From assembly GCF_031877795.1 (NCBI RefSeq), contig NC_133933.1, positions 71,738,503 to 71,802,502 of the forward strand: a DNA stretch of 64,000 bases. The letters are read 5' to 3'. This document shows, one piece after another, positions 40,011 through 51,960 of the stretch. The DNA is from Strix aluco. Lineage: Eukaryota; Chordata; Aves; Strigiformes; Strigidae. Positions within the stretch are counted from its first letter, which is position 1; every line of letters begins with the position of its first letter. The position numbers and the translations under genes were made by a program. The notes under the pieces were generated by a model that saw only the letters and a program-made list of their open reading frames with translations, ran no database searches and was not told where the DNA came from.

Positions 40011-43000
40011 AGAACTGTAGTCTGCAATTTCATGGCATGTGGGAACAGGTTGATGCAGGTTGAAAATGCTCCAGCCTGGCAGAATGACTGGTTGGTCTCT
40101 GCTTTAGACTCTTTCATAACCTTTGCTCCTTCTTTGAACAGTCGGACAGAATTTTTTAAGTAATGTGTTTCCAGCTAGCCCAGTATCAAAGAACTTTCAA
40201 AAGTTTTTGTTGCAATGAGCAATGCGTTTGAAGAAATACCTACACTTCTTTCCTGGTTTTTTTTTTTTCTTTCCCCTTCTCTAAAGCTGTGAATTGAGCA
40301 AGATTTATGGTTCTTAATGCAGATTCATTCACAAACTTAAGTTACTCTGCAAGTCAAGCATGAAGACAGCTAGTGTTTGGAATTGAACTGCTTGTTTCTG
40401 TTCTTCAGTAGGCATAGCTCTATGAGGAAGAGGATGTCTGCAAGTTCTTCCATATGGTTTTCACCTTTCCCCAAAAAAGGTGTTTTACAGTTGTATTCAA
40501 CAACACTTGTTGAGGTGAAACCCTTCACGCCTGTTTAACTCTTGGCTTTTTAAGGAGGTGGCCAAGTGAGAAACTGCCTTTTCAACAGGGAGGACAGGAT
40601 GCCTTTTGTGAATTTTTTTGCCTGGCACAGCAGTGTCAGTAGATATATTGTTCCATGTTGTCAGGCCCAACTTCCCTATTTCAGGTGGCCTTTTTTTCAA
40701 AGCGTGGGTGAAGGTGACTTGTCCATATGTGACAATAAGGTCACATCCAAATTAAAAATGAATTTAAAACAGTTTAGTTAAATCGTGTTAAACTTCTGCG
40801 TGGGTTGCCTTCATTCAGTATTAAAATGACATATTAAAATTCAGTTTAGTATAATTCATCTTAGGAATGGATTAGGATAAATTGGATTAAAGTAGACTAA
40901 TTCTGGAAAAAGAGGCTACGCAAGTTTTTCAAAGTGGAATAAATGACTTTAGAGTTAATTCAGACTAATTTTCAGTGTGTCATCCTAGGGCACATATACC
41001 TTATTTTAATCTTGGCAAAAGAATGTTTATGATCCAGCTCTTTCTTGCTCTGCTGGGCATAAACCTTAAATAATTTTTTTAATGTTGAGCCCCTGTTTTA
41101 TCCTCTTCTGGGAAGCCTCAAAAGGCCTTCTTCCTCAGTGTGTTAGGGAGGTACATTTTTAGTGTTCTCCAAGGTTACATCAGAAGAAGAGTGAACTCAG
41201 TTGATATATTTTGCTTATTCATGTTGATCTGTGGAGATTGGGTAGCTTTCAGGACAAGGCTGCTTTTCAGGATATCAATAAGGAAATGTGTATGAAGGGG
41301 TGTCCCCAACAAAACAAGTCACCTAACTAAAGGCCTGGCATTAAGGTAATCAGCATGAGTGCATTATTTGTGCACTGCTTTCACTGAGACTTGCTTGGCT
41401 TTAGCCTCAGAAATAACTCAGATAGCCAAGGTCTCTGAGGCCTCTGCTGATCTGTTCTGGGGCAATTTAAGGAGTTGTTATCCTCACTGTCTGCTCCAGT
41501 AACCCCCATCAGGTTGAAACCAAAGCTTGTGGCCACAGTTGACAGCCTGGCTTCTGCCGAGGTGGGTGATGGTTACACATGATGTGCTGGGCTGTGAGCT
41601 CCCCAGCTCTCATTCCCAGTTTCTGTGGGTGCTCAGCGAAAGGGTGAATTAACTCCTTCAGCTGCTTTAACCAAATCCAGTGGGAGTTGGAGCTGCAAGT
41701 GTGCTGTGTCGGCAGATTCTGAAAGGGATTAGTTTAAGTCTCCTTGAAGCTGTGTGCTCTGAAATTATTATAGGCAACCTTCTCATGGTTAAAAATGAAG
41801 AAACAAGCTGCTGCTTACCGAGGAGAACATGCCCCCTCTCCCAAACCCTCAAACCCAAACAACCCACAGAATGGCACCTTTGTGTGTGATGCATTTGTTG
41901 TGATGTATACTAATATTTGGGAAACAAACCTTACTCATATTGTCAAAACTTTTTCAGCTAATATATTCAGAATATTTGGTATTTGGGAAAAGTAGTTTAC
42001 CTGTTTATATTGGTTTTAATTTATGATAAATTGAGTGACTTCTTTTGTGAAAGGAAACAGAAGCAGTTTCTATTCCAGAAGTGTAGGGCTTGTCTTATTT
42101 TTAAAAATTTTTTAGCTTTTCTTTTTAAAGGAAGCCCCTTTCATTGTGTTAACTTTAACCATGCATTGAGTGTGTCTTAAGGTGGTGATATCTTGCTCTA
42201 GCTGCCTAGTGACTCAATTTACTAGTTCAGATAGCTCATTACCCCTTTCTAAATGGTATCATAGATAAGACTGCTAATTATTTCATGCTACTTTTTTTTA
42301 GCAGAAATATTCAACTTTTACCTGTTCTGTGATCCTAAAATTCTATCCTTCTACCAAAACCATGAGCTGTTTCTAGACCAATTAAGAGTTTCAGTCTTAG
42401 TTTTGTACAAGATCAGTAGAAAATTTTGTAGCATATAGAGAATTTGCTGTAGATTCAGTGTAAAGTTTTAAATTCTGACTGATTTTGATAAGTTGGAATT
42501 GATTTAATTAGTTAGAATTAAAATTTAGTCAGAATTTAATTTTAAATTCCAGTAATTTTGACTGGTTGTTGTATTGCTTGGTGCTTAACTAGAAGATTAA
42601 AAGAGAAGATTTTATTTAGCCTGCACAGAATTCTTAAGCAATTTCTATGGACAAGATGCCTTCTGTCATGGGACACTCATTACATGTAAAGATCACTCTT
42701 AATGGCATTAAGACTGCAGTTAATATTGTATTTACCATATTTGAAGGAATAGTCCCTCATTTAAAATGCATTCAGTTCAGGGTTACATAACACTAATATT
42801 CAAGACCATTGTGATTGTAGGGTTTTGCTCCTACTTTTGTATCCCCTGTATTATACACTGTGTGTTTTCTTGCTTTGTCACTCTTTGTTATTTGCATGCT
42901 GCATTTTCAGTCTGATGAGGAATTTGATGCACACTCTGGAAAACTGCACAGGACTAGCAACCTATTGTCATAAAAATACACTCTGAATGCAAATATGCAG

Positions 43001-46000
43001 ATAATCACAAAATGCTTGCTTTAAAGTTCTTGAGAAAGATCAGGAGCTTTAGCTGTTTTAGATGTGGAAAAAAACCCTCTCTCCCTCTGGTTGCTAGTAA
43101 CATCTTCCACTGAAATGATAGTACAGTTGACCCAGACATGTTTTAGCTTCTTTCTTTTTTTGTACACTCCTGATGACTCCCTGACATTCAAAAGTCTAGG
43201 AATAATGATAATTGAAATGCTTTTTGAATAGGAAAACCACAATATTAATGAAAGTGAAGGAAGAATGAGAAACCAACAAACAGTGGAAGCACCAAAGCAA
43301 GGAGATTGTGTTTAGTAAGGTGACTGATTTTTTTTCAATCTTTTTTTTTTTTTTTTACACTCTTCATGATTTAAAAGAAGTATGAAGTTAGACAGGGGTC
43401 AAATTCTGATCAGATACATGACATAGTACTGTGAGAGGATTTTTTTTTTTTTTTTAAAAAAGTAAAGACAGTATTTGTTGGCCTAGAGCTTTGAAGCCCA
43501 TTTTTAAATACTGGCAGTGTTGCATCTTGTTGAACATACTTGAAACTTTCACAATTCCCTGGAATTTCTGGGAAAATGCTTCAACTCTAAATGGTGTTTC
43601 TTGCTTGTTCTTCTTAAACTCACTGTGCTTAGAAAAGTTAAGCAACCGTGTTCAGAGAATACTTCAGAACTATCCAAAGCGATTAGTATAAATTTTGTGG
43701 TTTCCGTTTAAAAATTCTCATTCCCAAGAATCTACCCAATCTATCCCATTTTTTGTTTACTGTTTTGAATGAAACAAAAATTCTCAAGCCTTCAAGACTG
43801 CATTTGTAAAATAATTTCAAATATAGTGTGTAGGCTTCCAAATCACTAGTGGAAACTAGTTTGTTTAGAAGGATGTCAAAACCTATTAAATCTAAATTCT
43901 CTGTGGTTTCATGTATTGGAGAATGTTCTGTGTGGGATCTAGAGCTTTCCTTGGATTCTGTAGCAGCAATATGTGCTGCTTGAATGAGTTGATTAACACT
44001 GCTGGCAGTTCAAGTAGAAAGAAAAACCTGAGGAGAAATTATGTTCAAGTGGGTAGCCACTTGCAATATGATACCAGTCTTTAAATTCCTAGAGCCAGAT
44101 TAGTATGATCTGCTTTATTCTTACAAATGTGGGCCTTGGGGCTTTCTTCGTTGTCAAGTAAGTACGTTGAAGTCACAGTTCACTGCAGAGCCATATGTGT
44201 TATGGATATTACATACTTCTAGCTTGAACGAGGAGGGGAAAAAATGAGAAGTGTGAATATTTTTGTTTTCAGGCTAGGTTGATGCAAGCTTCTAATGGAG
44301 AGAGAGGCAATTTTATAGAGCATTTGGCACTGTTAGATGGAAAACTCAGAAAAAATCTGCTTACGTTCAGGAAGATTGGTACTTTATTTCCCTCTTTGTG
44401 TTTCTAGCAATACCTTAATTAAACAAGAAATCTTTCAAGCGTTGCTGAAGTGATGCTGTAAGACTGTTATACCTGTTTTCACTGAAGCTATACCTGCCTC
44501 CTTCTGTAGCAAATTTGTGAATTAAACATGAGTCACTCTTTCTACATGAGACAAGAACCATTTTGAAAGTTATCAGAAAAGTGCATGTATGTATCCCTAT
44601 ATATTTTTTCTTATTTTCTGCATATTTGATTCTTTTTACTCCCCCCTGCTTTGTTTTCTAATTCTTGAGCACTAATTCCAATTGCTTTTGCTAATGCAAA
44701 CAGAGGGGAAACCAGGAGAGAAACCATGTGTAAACTGAAAGGGTTACTCTTCATACTGGGAAGTTGAAATCCTTTTATTCAGGGGCTATGTTTCTGGGGT
44801 TTTCTGCGATAATCAACTGCAAGTTGGACTCCATCGTGTGGTTATAGATTTGTCTGCCCTAATGTATAATTTAAGCTGGTTTTATAGTGCTTTTTTGGGA
44901 CTGGTTGGAGGGTTGCTTCCAGCCCAGCTGAAGCTTTCCAGCATCTGGAGGCAGCTGCTTGAGGGTCTTGGAGTTCCTCTGAAACAGAAACTCCAGCAGG
45001 TACGGAGCTGCCCTGGGACCAGGGATTTGTGCTTTTGCCTGTCTCCTTCAGTTTTTCTGTGATCTTCCTGCTCAACCTGCTCTGAGGATAGTAAGCAACT
45101 TCCCTGTGAAGACTATGTAAAAAAAGTGGGAAGAGACTGGCTGAGGCTTCTGACTTGTGAGCTGTGGAAGACAGTATTACTCATGGTAGCTTTAGGCTGT
45201 CATGAGATAGAGTTTGAGCTGAATTTTACATATAGGTTTAGTGCTCTGGAAAGTAGGTGGTTATGGTAATTGCATCTCCAAGCCTACTTCATTTCTATGA
45301 ATGGAATGTGGAAGTAAGGGTATTTTTTACTTCTCCTCATGCTTGAGTAGCTTTTGACTGTTGTCTAAATAACTTAAAAATGTTAATAACACATTTGGGT
45401 TAACATGGCAAGCAATTTTTCTTTTCCTGGTTTTCAGTGAGGTAAGGTTAGGAGTCAGTTCCTTGCCAGCTGACCTGAAATGACGCTTCCCTGGTGCCTC
45501 TCTTCTCCTTTCCTTGGCGTGAACCTGCTTGTTCCTGGTTTGCCAGTCCAGCCTGATAATCCAGCAGGAAACTATTCCCTGAGGTGCCACGCAGGTGGAA
45601 GGGAGGGCTAGGAGGCGTGCTGTGCCGCGGGAAGGCAGCGGGGCCAGCGGTAACCCTCGGGTCAAGCTTCGATCTTGGTGGGCTCTGGATTCCTGGCTTT
45701 GTGACTCTGGTGAACGTGAGTACCAGCACAAAGGGTGGAAGCCAAAGTCAGCGTGGCCACTAGGTAAGGGTAATGAATGTTAAATCATGCCCCTAGGGTT
45801 TCCCTTCATCTGTCCTTCTGTTTTACTGAAAACCCTTTCAATTTTTTCCCCATCAAACTTGGCTGGGTAGCTTTTTAGGGCTTCAGAGTTAAGGCTGTGT
45901 GTATTGCTTTAGCCTGGGTTAACCACCTGCTGTTGGTTAGCAAGGGTGAAGTGCCCACTCCTTGTCCCTGGGCTCCCCAGAGTTACACATGCAGCTAAAA

Positions 46001-49000
46001 TGTTGGAATTCCCCCAGAATCCTCCATTCTGGGGAAAGGATACCTTTTATTTCATCCTGAACACTGTGCAATGCTAGTTGTCACCAGTCCTTGATGCGCA
46101 CCAATAAATTGTGCACTCTGCACTGTGCAAGCAGTAGGCTGGCTTGACCAACTCAAATGCCAGTATTGTCTGTAAGCACTTTCTATGAAAACATCCCATA
46201 GCTCCTGTTTTATGTCTCCTGTGGCCTCTGACACTTTATTAATATCTGTTTTCAAATGCTCAAAAAGGCTATAATGTTACTTTAAATGCTTGTAGTTGTG
46301 ATGTTATTTTTCTCCTGTGACTTAAAGTGGTAAAAGGTCAGAATTGGTAATCAAATCTACATCCCTTTCTGGACTCAATTTAAAAATGTATGCTTCCCTA
46401 TTATGAATGATTTAGTAGTCAGGCTGTTTGTAACTTTCCTTGGATAGCATGTAGCAACCTTTTTATAAACATGAGCATGCTATAGCTAGTATGCCAGCAT
46501 GTTGGATGTGTTTTTCCTATTGCAATTTTTTTCCCCAAGTAGTCCTTCCTTAGCGTTAGGCAAATAGGGAGGCGGTCTGTTACTGATGTTGCTAATTTCA
46601 AGCTGAAAGACTTGAAAAGGTCAGGCTAGTGAAATAGTTGAAGCGAACCAATTTTATTTTTTGACTCAAGGTAACTTTGAGATCCCTCTGGATGGCATTA
46701 GTCCCATTTGAAGGTTTCTATAGTGATTTCTGTTCTGGAATTTGAAACCAGAAAGTATTTTTGTAAAAGCAGATCCGTAGTTTGCCATTGTAGGTTAGTA
46801 CCTTCTTTTTCATAAAAGACTGAAAATGCTACCTATTCTAGATAAATCATCCTAATTATATCCTTCCATTGTAATTACACGTGTAGTATTATTAGGTGGC
46901 ATTAAAGATGTAAATAATCAACATTTGCTCTCTGCAGACTTACTTTTTATTGTGGTTTCAAGGCTCAGCTTTCTGAATTGTTGGTCCTGACAGTGTTGTG
47001 TGGAGGTATAGTCTGCTGCTTCTAATCACAATTTTATTTTATGGCTTCCATGTACCGTTTGATGTAGATGCAAACCAGGTTGTAACTATAACACCTTGAA
47101 CAGATCTATATTTTTCTTGGAGTGATCGAGGAGGGATAGTGTTATGTGATTAAAACCCCAGAGCTTATTAACTGCATAGTACAGAAAGTGTGACCATCTC
47201 TAACTGTTGGATTTTTATCTGTGACATTCTGTTTTTTTGAAGGGGTTTGAAGCGGACAAGTGATACTAATTAAAATAATCTTGATAGTTCTATTAACAGG
47301 AATACGTGGTTAGGGAATGCTCTATAACAGCCTCTTTGTGTTACCAGCAGTGGTATTACCCATTAACATGTTACCACATTTGCATTTACTAGAGCTGCGG
47401 GGTTTTTTGTTATTGTTCATTTTATTTATTTTTTAAATAAAAAAAGCCATTTGCCAGTGGCCGCTGTGTCCTTTAAAGTTTACTTTGTAGAAAATTAGTC
47501 AGGAAATAACTTGTGTCATATTCAGTACTGACCTTGGGGATGTAAATACCCAAGTATCTCATTTTGACAGGCTGCTCCTAGAAAACATTATTTTTTTAAA
47601 TCTATTTTTTTTCCTGACTTAATCACCTAAATTTTAGTATTGTATGTTCTTATGTCTAACCTCAGAATTTTGCGCTTCAAGGGCGTTTAGAAAAGAATCC
47701 TTGTATGGAAACTTACCAATGATCTCACTGCAAACAAGGAAAGTGGCGTTGTAGGTACACATTTGAAACTATTTTTGCTTTTTGTTTTAAGTAGTGTTGG
47801 CTATATCTAGAACAAACAGTAGAAAGATTTCATACTATCACTCTGTATTGTGCAGGCAAACCAGAATCTGTGGTGTTGACTTATTCTCATGGTTGAGTCA
47901 TTCATCTCCAATTTGCAGTTGTGGAAAATAAAGGGGTTCTCTGGGAAGTGATAAACGTAGCTTAGAGAGGGTGCTATGCTTCTCAGTACAGTCTGGATTT
48001 TGGCTGTCTTTATAGGAGGAACAGGGAGCACTGCGACGTGTCTGAGAGGTGTTAGTTGAGTTTGTGACAGTCTATTCCACATTGGCAATAGTATGCGATG
48101 TTAAATATGGTTTTGCCCATAATTGTCTAAAGACACATTACATGGTTGCTGTTGAGTCCTTAAAATACTCACTGAAGACTAACTCTGAGTTAGTTAACTC
48201 AGTGTTAATTGGAACATTGATTGCTCCACCAGTCAGACTCCTAAGAAGATCTCTGATCTTCAGCATTGCTTACAAAGGGGATGTGAAGAAGGTGAGCTCA
48301 TTGTCTGGGTAGACAGAACAGGAAGCATTTTAAATATGACATTCTTAACTAATACTTTGTTACAAAATTACTTCTAGGGGTAAAATTTTAGACTGTCCTC
48401 ATCTTGAGTCTCGTTGAAAGGTCAAAGTTGGTTCTAGATCTTGTAAGAGTCAAGTTTTACAATATTGTCCCCTACTACTAAGTAAGGTATTACTTTAATG
48501 GTTCTGGGAGATCTCGGAGTAGATGCCTGCATTTTCTCATCCTTCCTGTTTAATTAATTTTTGCTGGTCATTAAATCTATGGAGATCGCTTTGTTCAAGT
48601 TGTGGAAGGAGGATGAGACCAGTAGGATTTACTTAAATTATTTATAATGTTCCTGTGGCTATCAAGATAATAACAATGCTTTATGAAAGCTATGAAACTT
48701 GATGTTATAACTTCCCTGATTTTAAATAAGATTTGTGGGATTTAATACCTTCTCTCAAAGTTTGCAAATGAGTAGCAGAATGCACAACAGGAAAATAGCA
48801 ATGAAGTTGATCACACTTTACATTATACAAAACCATTTTGCAGTCTCACACATTACAAATGCAAAGTGTGTTGGAGGTAATAGAAAATACAAAATCACAG
48901 GTGCTTACAAGCCATGGTTACAAACAAACTTTGGAATTTAGAGGAATGGCAATTTATCTTTTTTGAAAAGTAGTAACTTTAAAATACCTAATTCTGATTC

Positions 49001-51560
49001 ATGGTCTGGTACTGTGCTTCATCCCAGGCAGAGTCATTCTCTCTTTTGGGTCTGCAGTGGGAAAACCTCTAACTGAGAGCGATGAAGAAGTAATCTTCCT
49101 CTTCACTGATTGCTATATTTTTATCTAGGAAGAAACCCTTTGGGAACATGATCTTTATGTTCCTCTTGATTTTTGTATCTTTTGACTCATCCATTTGACT
49201 TCTGTTCTTGAAGATAATGGAGTAAAGTTTTCAAGTTACTGAGTTTCATAGATTCTGTGCAGTAGTACAAAGCCTGAGGAATTCTACTATGAGCAGTGGT
49301 GACAGCAAAGACAAAGAGCAAACTTAAACTATGTTACTACTAAGTTTTGGCACAGATTTAAACTTGTAACTTGTTTAAACTTTCAAATGTTTCTAACAAA
49401 GCAATTTGTAAGGGAATTTGTATGCATGATGTTTGTTGTTTCTGTAGAGCTGTAAACATGAATGACTCTTTCCTACACAAAAAATGAGTCTCATTTCCCT
49501 TCTCTAAAAAGCTTATGATCTGAGATACAAGGCAAGCTGTGGAGCAGTAGCTTAAATCAAGGAAGTAAAAGAGTGTGAGCAGGAAAAAAGGTATAATCTG
49601 CATCTGAGTTAAAAGATGAAATTCCTGATTTTATTTTTGGATTTTAAAAGGTTGTTTTAATCAAAACTTAGTAGAGAACCTCTACCTGCCCATTATAAGT
49701 AGCAATTTTTGTGGGAAATAGGAAAGCTGGACATACAGCAGGTTATGAGCCCATAATTTATGATCCAATGAGTAAGCACCTATGAATGGAATAACATAAC
49801 TTAGTAGAGGAGGCAAAAGTGCCATTTTTCATAGAGAGGTTGAATCTACAGGACAACATTAACTTTGCAAACATTTTAGTGAAGGTCACTGTTAGCCAAG
49901 CAGTGATTTATAAGGAATGGCATAATTTTTTTTGGTCAGCACCCAAAGTAAGGTTTAACTTCCATCTATATTCGTTTATTACTTGCTGGTGTTTCTTCCA
50001 CTCCCTCCCAGTCCCTTACCCCCACCCTGCAAGCATTCCAAAGATAGCCCAGAAATACTCTTGGGTAAAATCAACTTGAAGGCTCTGGAGCGCTTGTTGT
50101 AAGGAAGAGATTAGATTTGTTTGGACAGGAATGTAGAGTTGAGTTGCTCATAGCGTGGTGTCACGCAAGTGCATGTAAATTATTCCAACAAACAAATAGT
50201 CACATTTTATTTTACATGTGACATTTTAAGATCTGTTTTTATAAGCAGCCTATGTTGAAGATAGTAGAAAATGTCAGACAATTTCAAATGCTTGTAAGCG
50301 GTGTTTATAATTTCCAAAAGTGATTTTTTTTTTTTTTTGTGAGAGCAGTGGTTAATTTTATTTTATTTTTTTTGGGAAAAAAAGCTCTTCTGTGTAATTA
50401 TATGTGCACTAATTATAAATGCAACATTAACTTGAAGTGTAACCACAAGATAAATGTTTTGCCAGATGTTTAAATAGTGTGATTTCACAAGTATTGCTCA
50501 AGTGAATTCTATCTTCTTTCTGTTGACATAAAATCTTGGGTGGTAGTCTTAAGTACAGTTAGGTACAACCACAAGAAATGTATCAGAAAAACTATGTTCT
50601 TGGTTCTTGTATGTAGCGCATACAATTTTGTGTACTGACTCTGAACTTTCATTTATCTTGGAATTTCAAGCTTCATCTATGCAGCAATTTTCCTTAAAGC
50701 TGTGCTCGGCTTATTTGCAGAAACACATCTGTTTTGTCAATAATCAGTGACCAAGTGCGAGGAAGTAAAGTGATTAAAAACCACTGGAGAAGAAGCCTTA
50801 AGAAAAGACTAGAGGTGAATGCTTTGGTTCTCCCCACCTTGCACAACAGCACTTTTCCTTCCGTAGCCATTTGAGTGTGGGCCTGAAGGGATTTCTGGTG
50901 TTTCCAGGGGTTTTTTTTTCCAGCTAGCTGGGACTCATTTGAATGGTGGATGTGGGAGACATCGCCTGCTACAGTGAGGTTCAAACTTTCTGCTAGATGA
51001 GCTCATGTAGCCTTTAAGTTGATTGAAAGCTGTAGGGGTTGTCCTCCTGGTAGCACAACCCATGAAGACCCTGCCTGGAGGCCCTTTTGGGGCCTTCAGG
51101 AAGGCAGGTGGCAAGGAGTCAGCAGATGGGTCAATGTCCAGGTGAGCCTTCTCCAGCTTCCAGAGTTTAGGCCTTAGGCTTGGTGCAGAGCAGGAGATTT
51201 TTACTTGATGGTTTCTTTTTTGACACAAACAAAGCTGCTCTATTGTTTCCCATTTCAATAAAAACTAACACAGTCTGGGGGAGACTCCTGTGGTCTTATG
51301 CTTTGCCTCTTCACCACGCTGCTGGGAATCGGTTGGCCTGAGCTTGTCAGACTTGAGGCTCTTATGTGTATCCCCGGTTTGACAGTTTATCCTCCTGCCT
51401 AGATCAAGCCTTTTCTCCTCCTTTGTGGGAGAAGCAAAAGCAGCTTTAAAAAAATAATGTTCAAACTTCCTCGGGTATTGGTGTGGGGTTTTTGTGGGTT
51501 GCTTTTTTTTTTTTTGGTTGGTTGGTTTGTTTTTGTTTTCCCTGTCATGGAGTTTCTTTC
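40011..51560. other. Intron sequence, mostly featureless
   Basis: AT-rich intron with T16 runs at 43341-43356 and 43440-43455 and T15 at 50324-50338. It has an A/T-rich, partly self-complementary stretch near 42,470-42,560 and slightly GC-richer patches near 41.5 and 45.6 kb. Open frames reach 134 codons (minus strand, 45327-45731) but have no recognised domain. No exon-like or RNA feature is supported. Confidence 0.6.
43341..43455. repeat. Two T16 tracts 83 bases apart
   Basis: Uninterrupted T16 runs occur at 43341-43356 and 43440-43455, the second followed directly by an A6 run. They are simple homopolymers with no recognised retrocopy on the minus strand. Confidence 0.85.
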
Positions 51561-51634
51561 AAGACGGCCGTTAACGTGCCCCCTCCGTACCCGCCGCCGC
51601 CCGGGTCAAAAGCTGTTCCGGAGCCTGGCGGCCG

Positions 51635-51649
51635 CCAGCAGGTGGCGCT
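51635..51649 (+). promoter_or_regulatory. CTCF binding motif, full consensus match
   Basis: CCAGCAGGTGGCGCT matches the CTCF core consensus CCASYAGRKGGCRSY at all 15 positions. It lies 40 bases before the first unit of the 46-bp minisatellite. CTCF is a zinc-finger protein that anchors chromatin loops and insulators, with orientation set by the motif strand; here the motif is on the plus strand, like the gene. The motif contains a CpG, so methylation could affect binding. Actual occupancy is an inference. Confidence 0.65.
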
Positions 51650-51688
51650 GGAGAACACGCGCAAGCACCGGGCAGTGACGGCCGGCGG

Positions 51689-51952
51689 CGCTCCTGCCGC
51701 CCGGGCCCGGGCCCGGGCCGTGGGGCCGCTGCCCCTGCCCCGCTCCTGCCGCCCGGGCCCGGGCCGTGGGGCCGCTGCCCCTGCCCCGCTCCTGCCGCCC
51801 GGGCCCGGGCCGTGGGGCCGCTGCCCCTGCCCCGCTCCTGCCGCCCGGGCCCGGGCCGTGGGGCCGCTGCCCCTGCCCCGCTCCTGCCGCCCGGGCCCGG
51901 GCCGTGGGGCCGCTGCCCCTGTCCCGCTCCCGCCGCCGGGGCCGTGGGGCTG
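51689..51952 (+). repeat. 46-bp GC-rich minisatellite, about 5.5 copies
   Basis: Units begin CGCTCCTGCCGCCCGGGCCC and start at 51689, 51741, 51787, 51833, 51879 and 51925. The spacing is 46 bases except for the first unit, which is 52 because of an extra CGGGCC. The last unit is shortened and diverged. The middle units look identical by eye, which suggests recent homogenisation and likely length variation. Each unit has six CpGs and several G/C runs that could form quadruplexes on the minus strand. The period is not a multiple of three, so the long open frames across it rotate frame and are not genes. Confidence 0.9.
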
Positions 51953-51960
51953 GCCGCCTC

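Larger units (their letters stand above)
51560..51960. promoter_or_regulatory. Intronic GC-rich islet (CpG-dense)
   Basis: About 400 bases of very GC-rich, CpG-dense DNA are isolated in AT-rich intron 29 kb after exon 1. The islet contains a full-consensus CTCF motif at its left side and a 46-bp minisatellite on the right. It could be an insulator, an alternative promoter or just a GC-rich repeat. I see no signal-peptide-like or other convincing start of translation in it. Confidence 0.5.

Noticed and set aside
45327..45731. 134-codon minus-strand open frame in a slightly GC-richer patch
   Set aside because: No recognised domain, overlapping frames on both strands, and no convincing splice borders.
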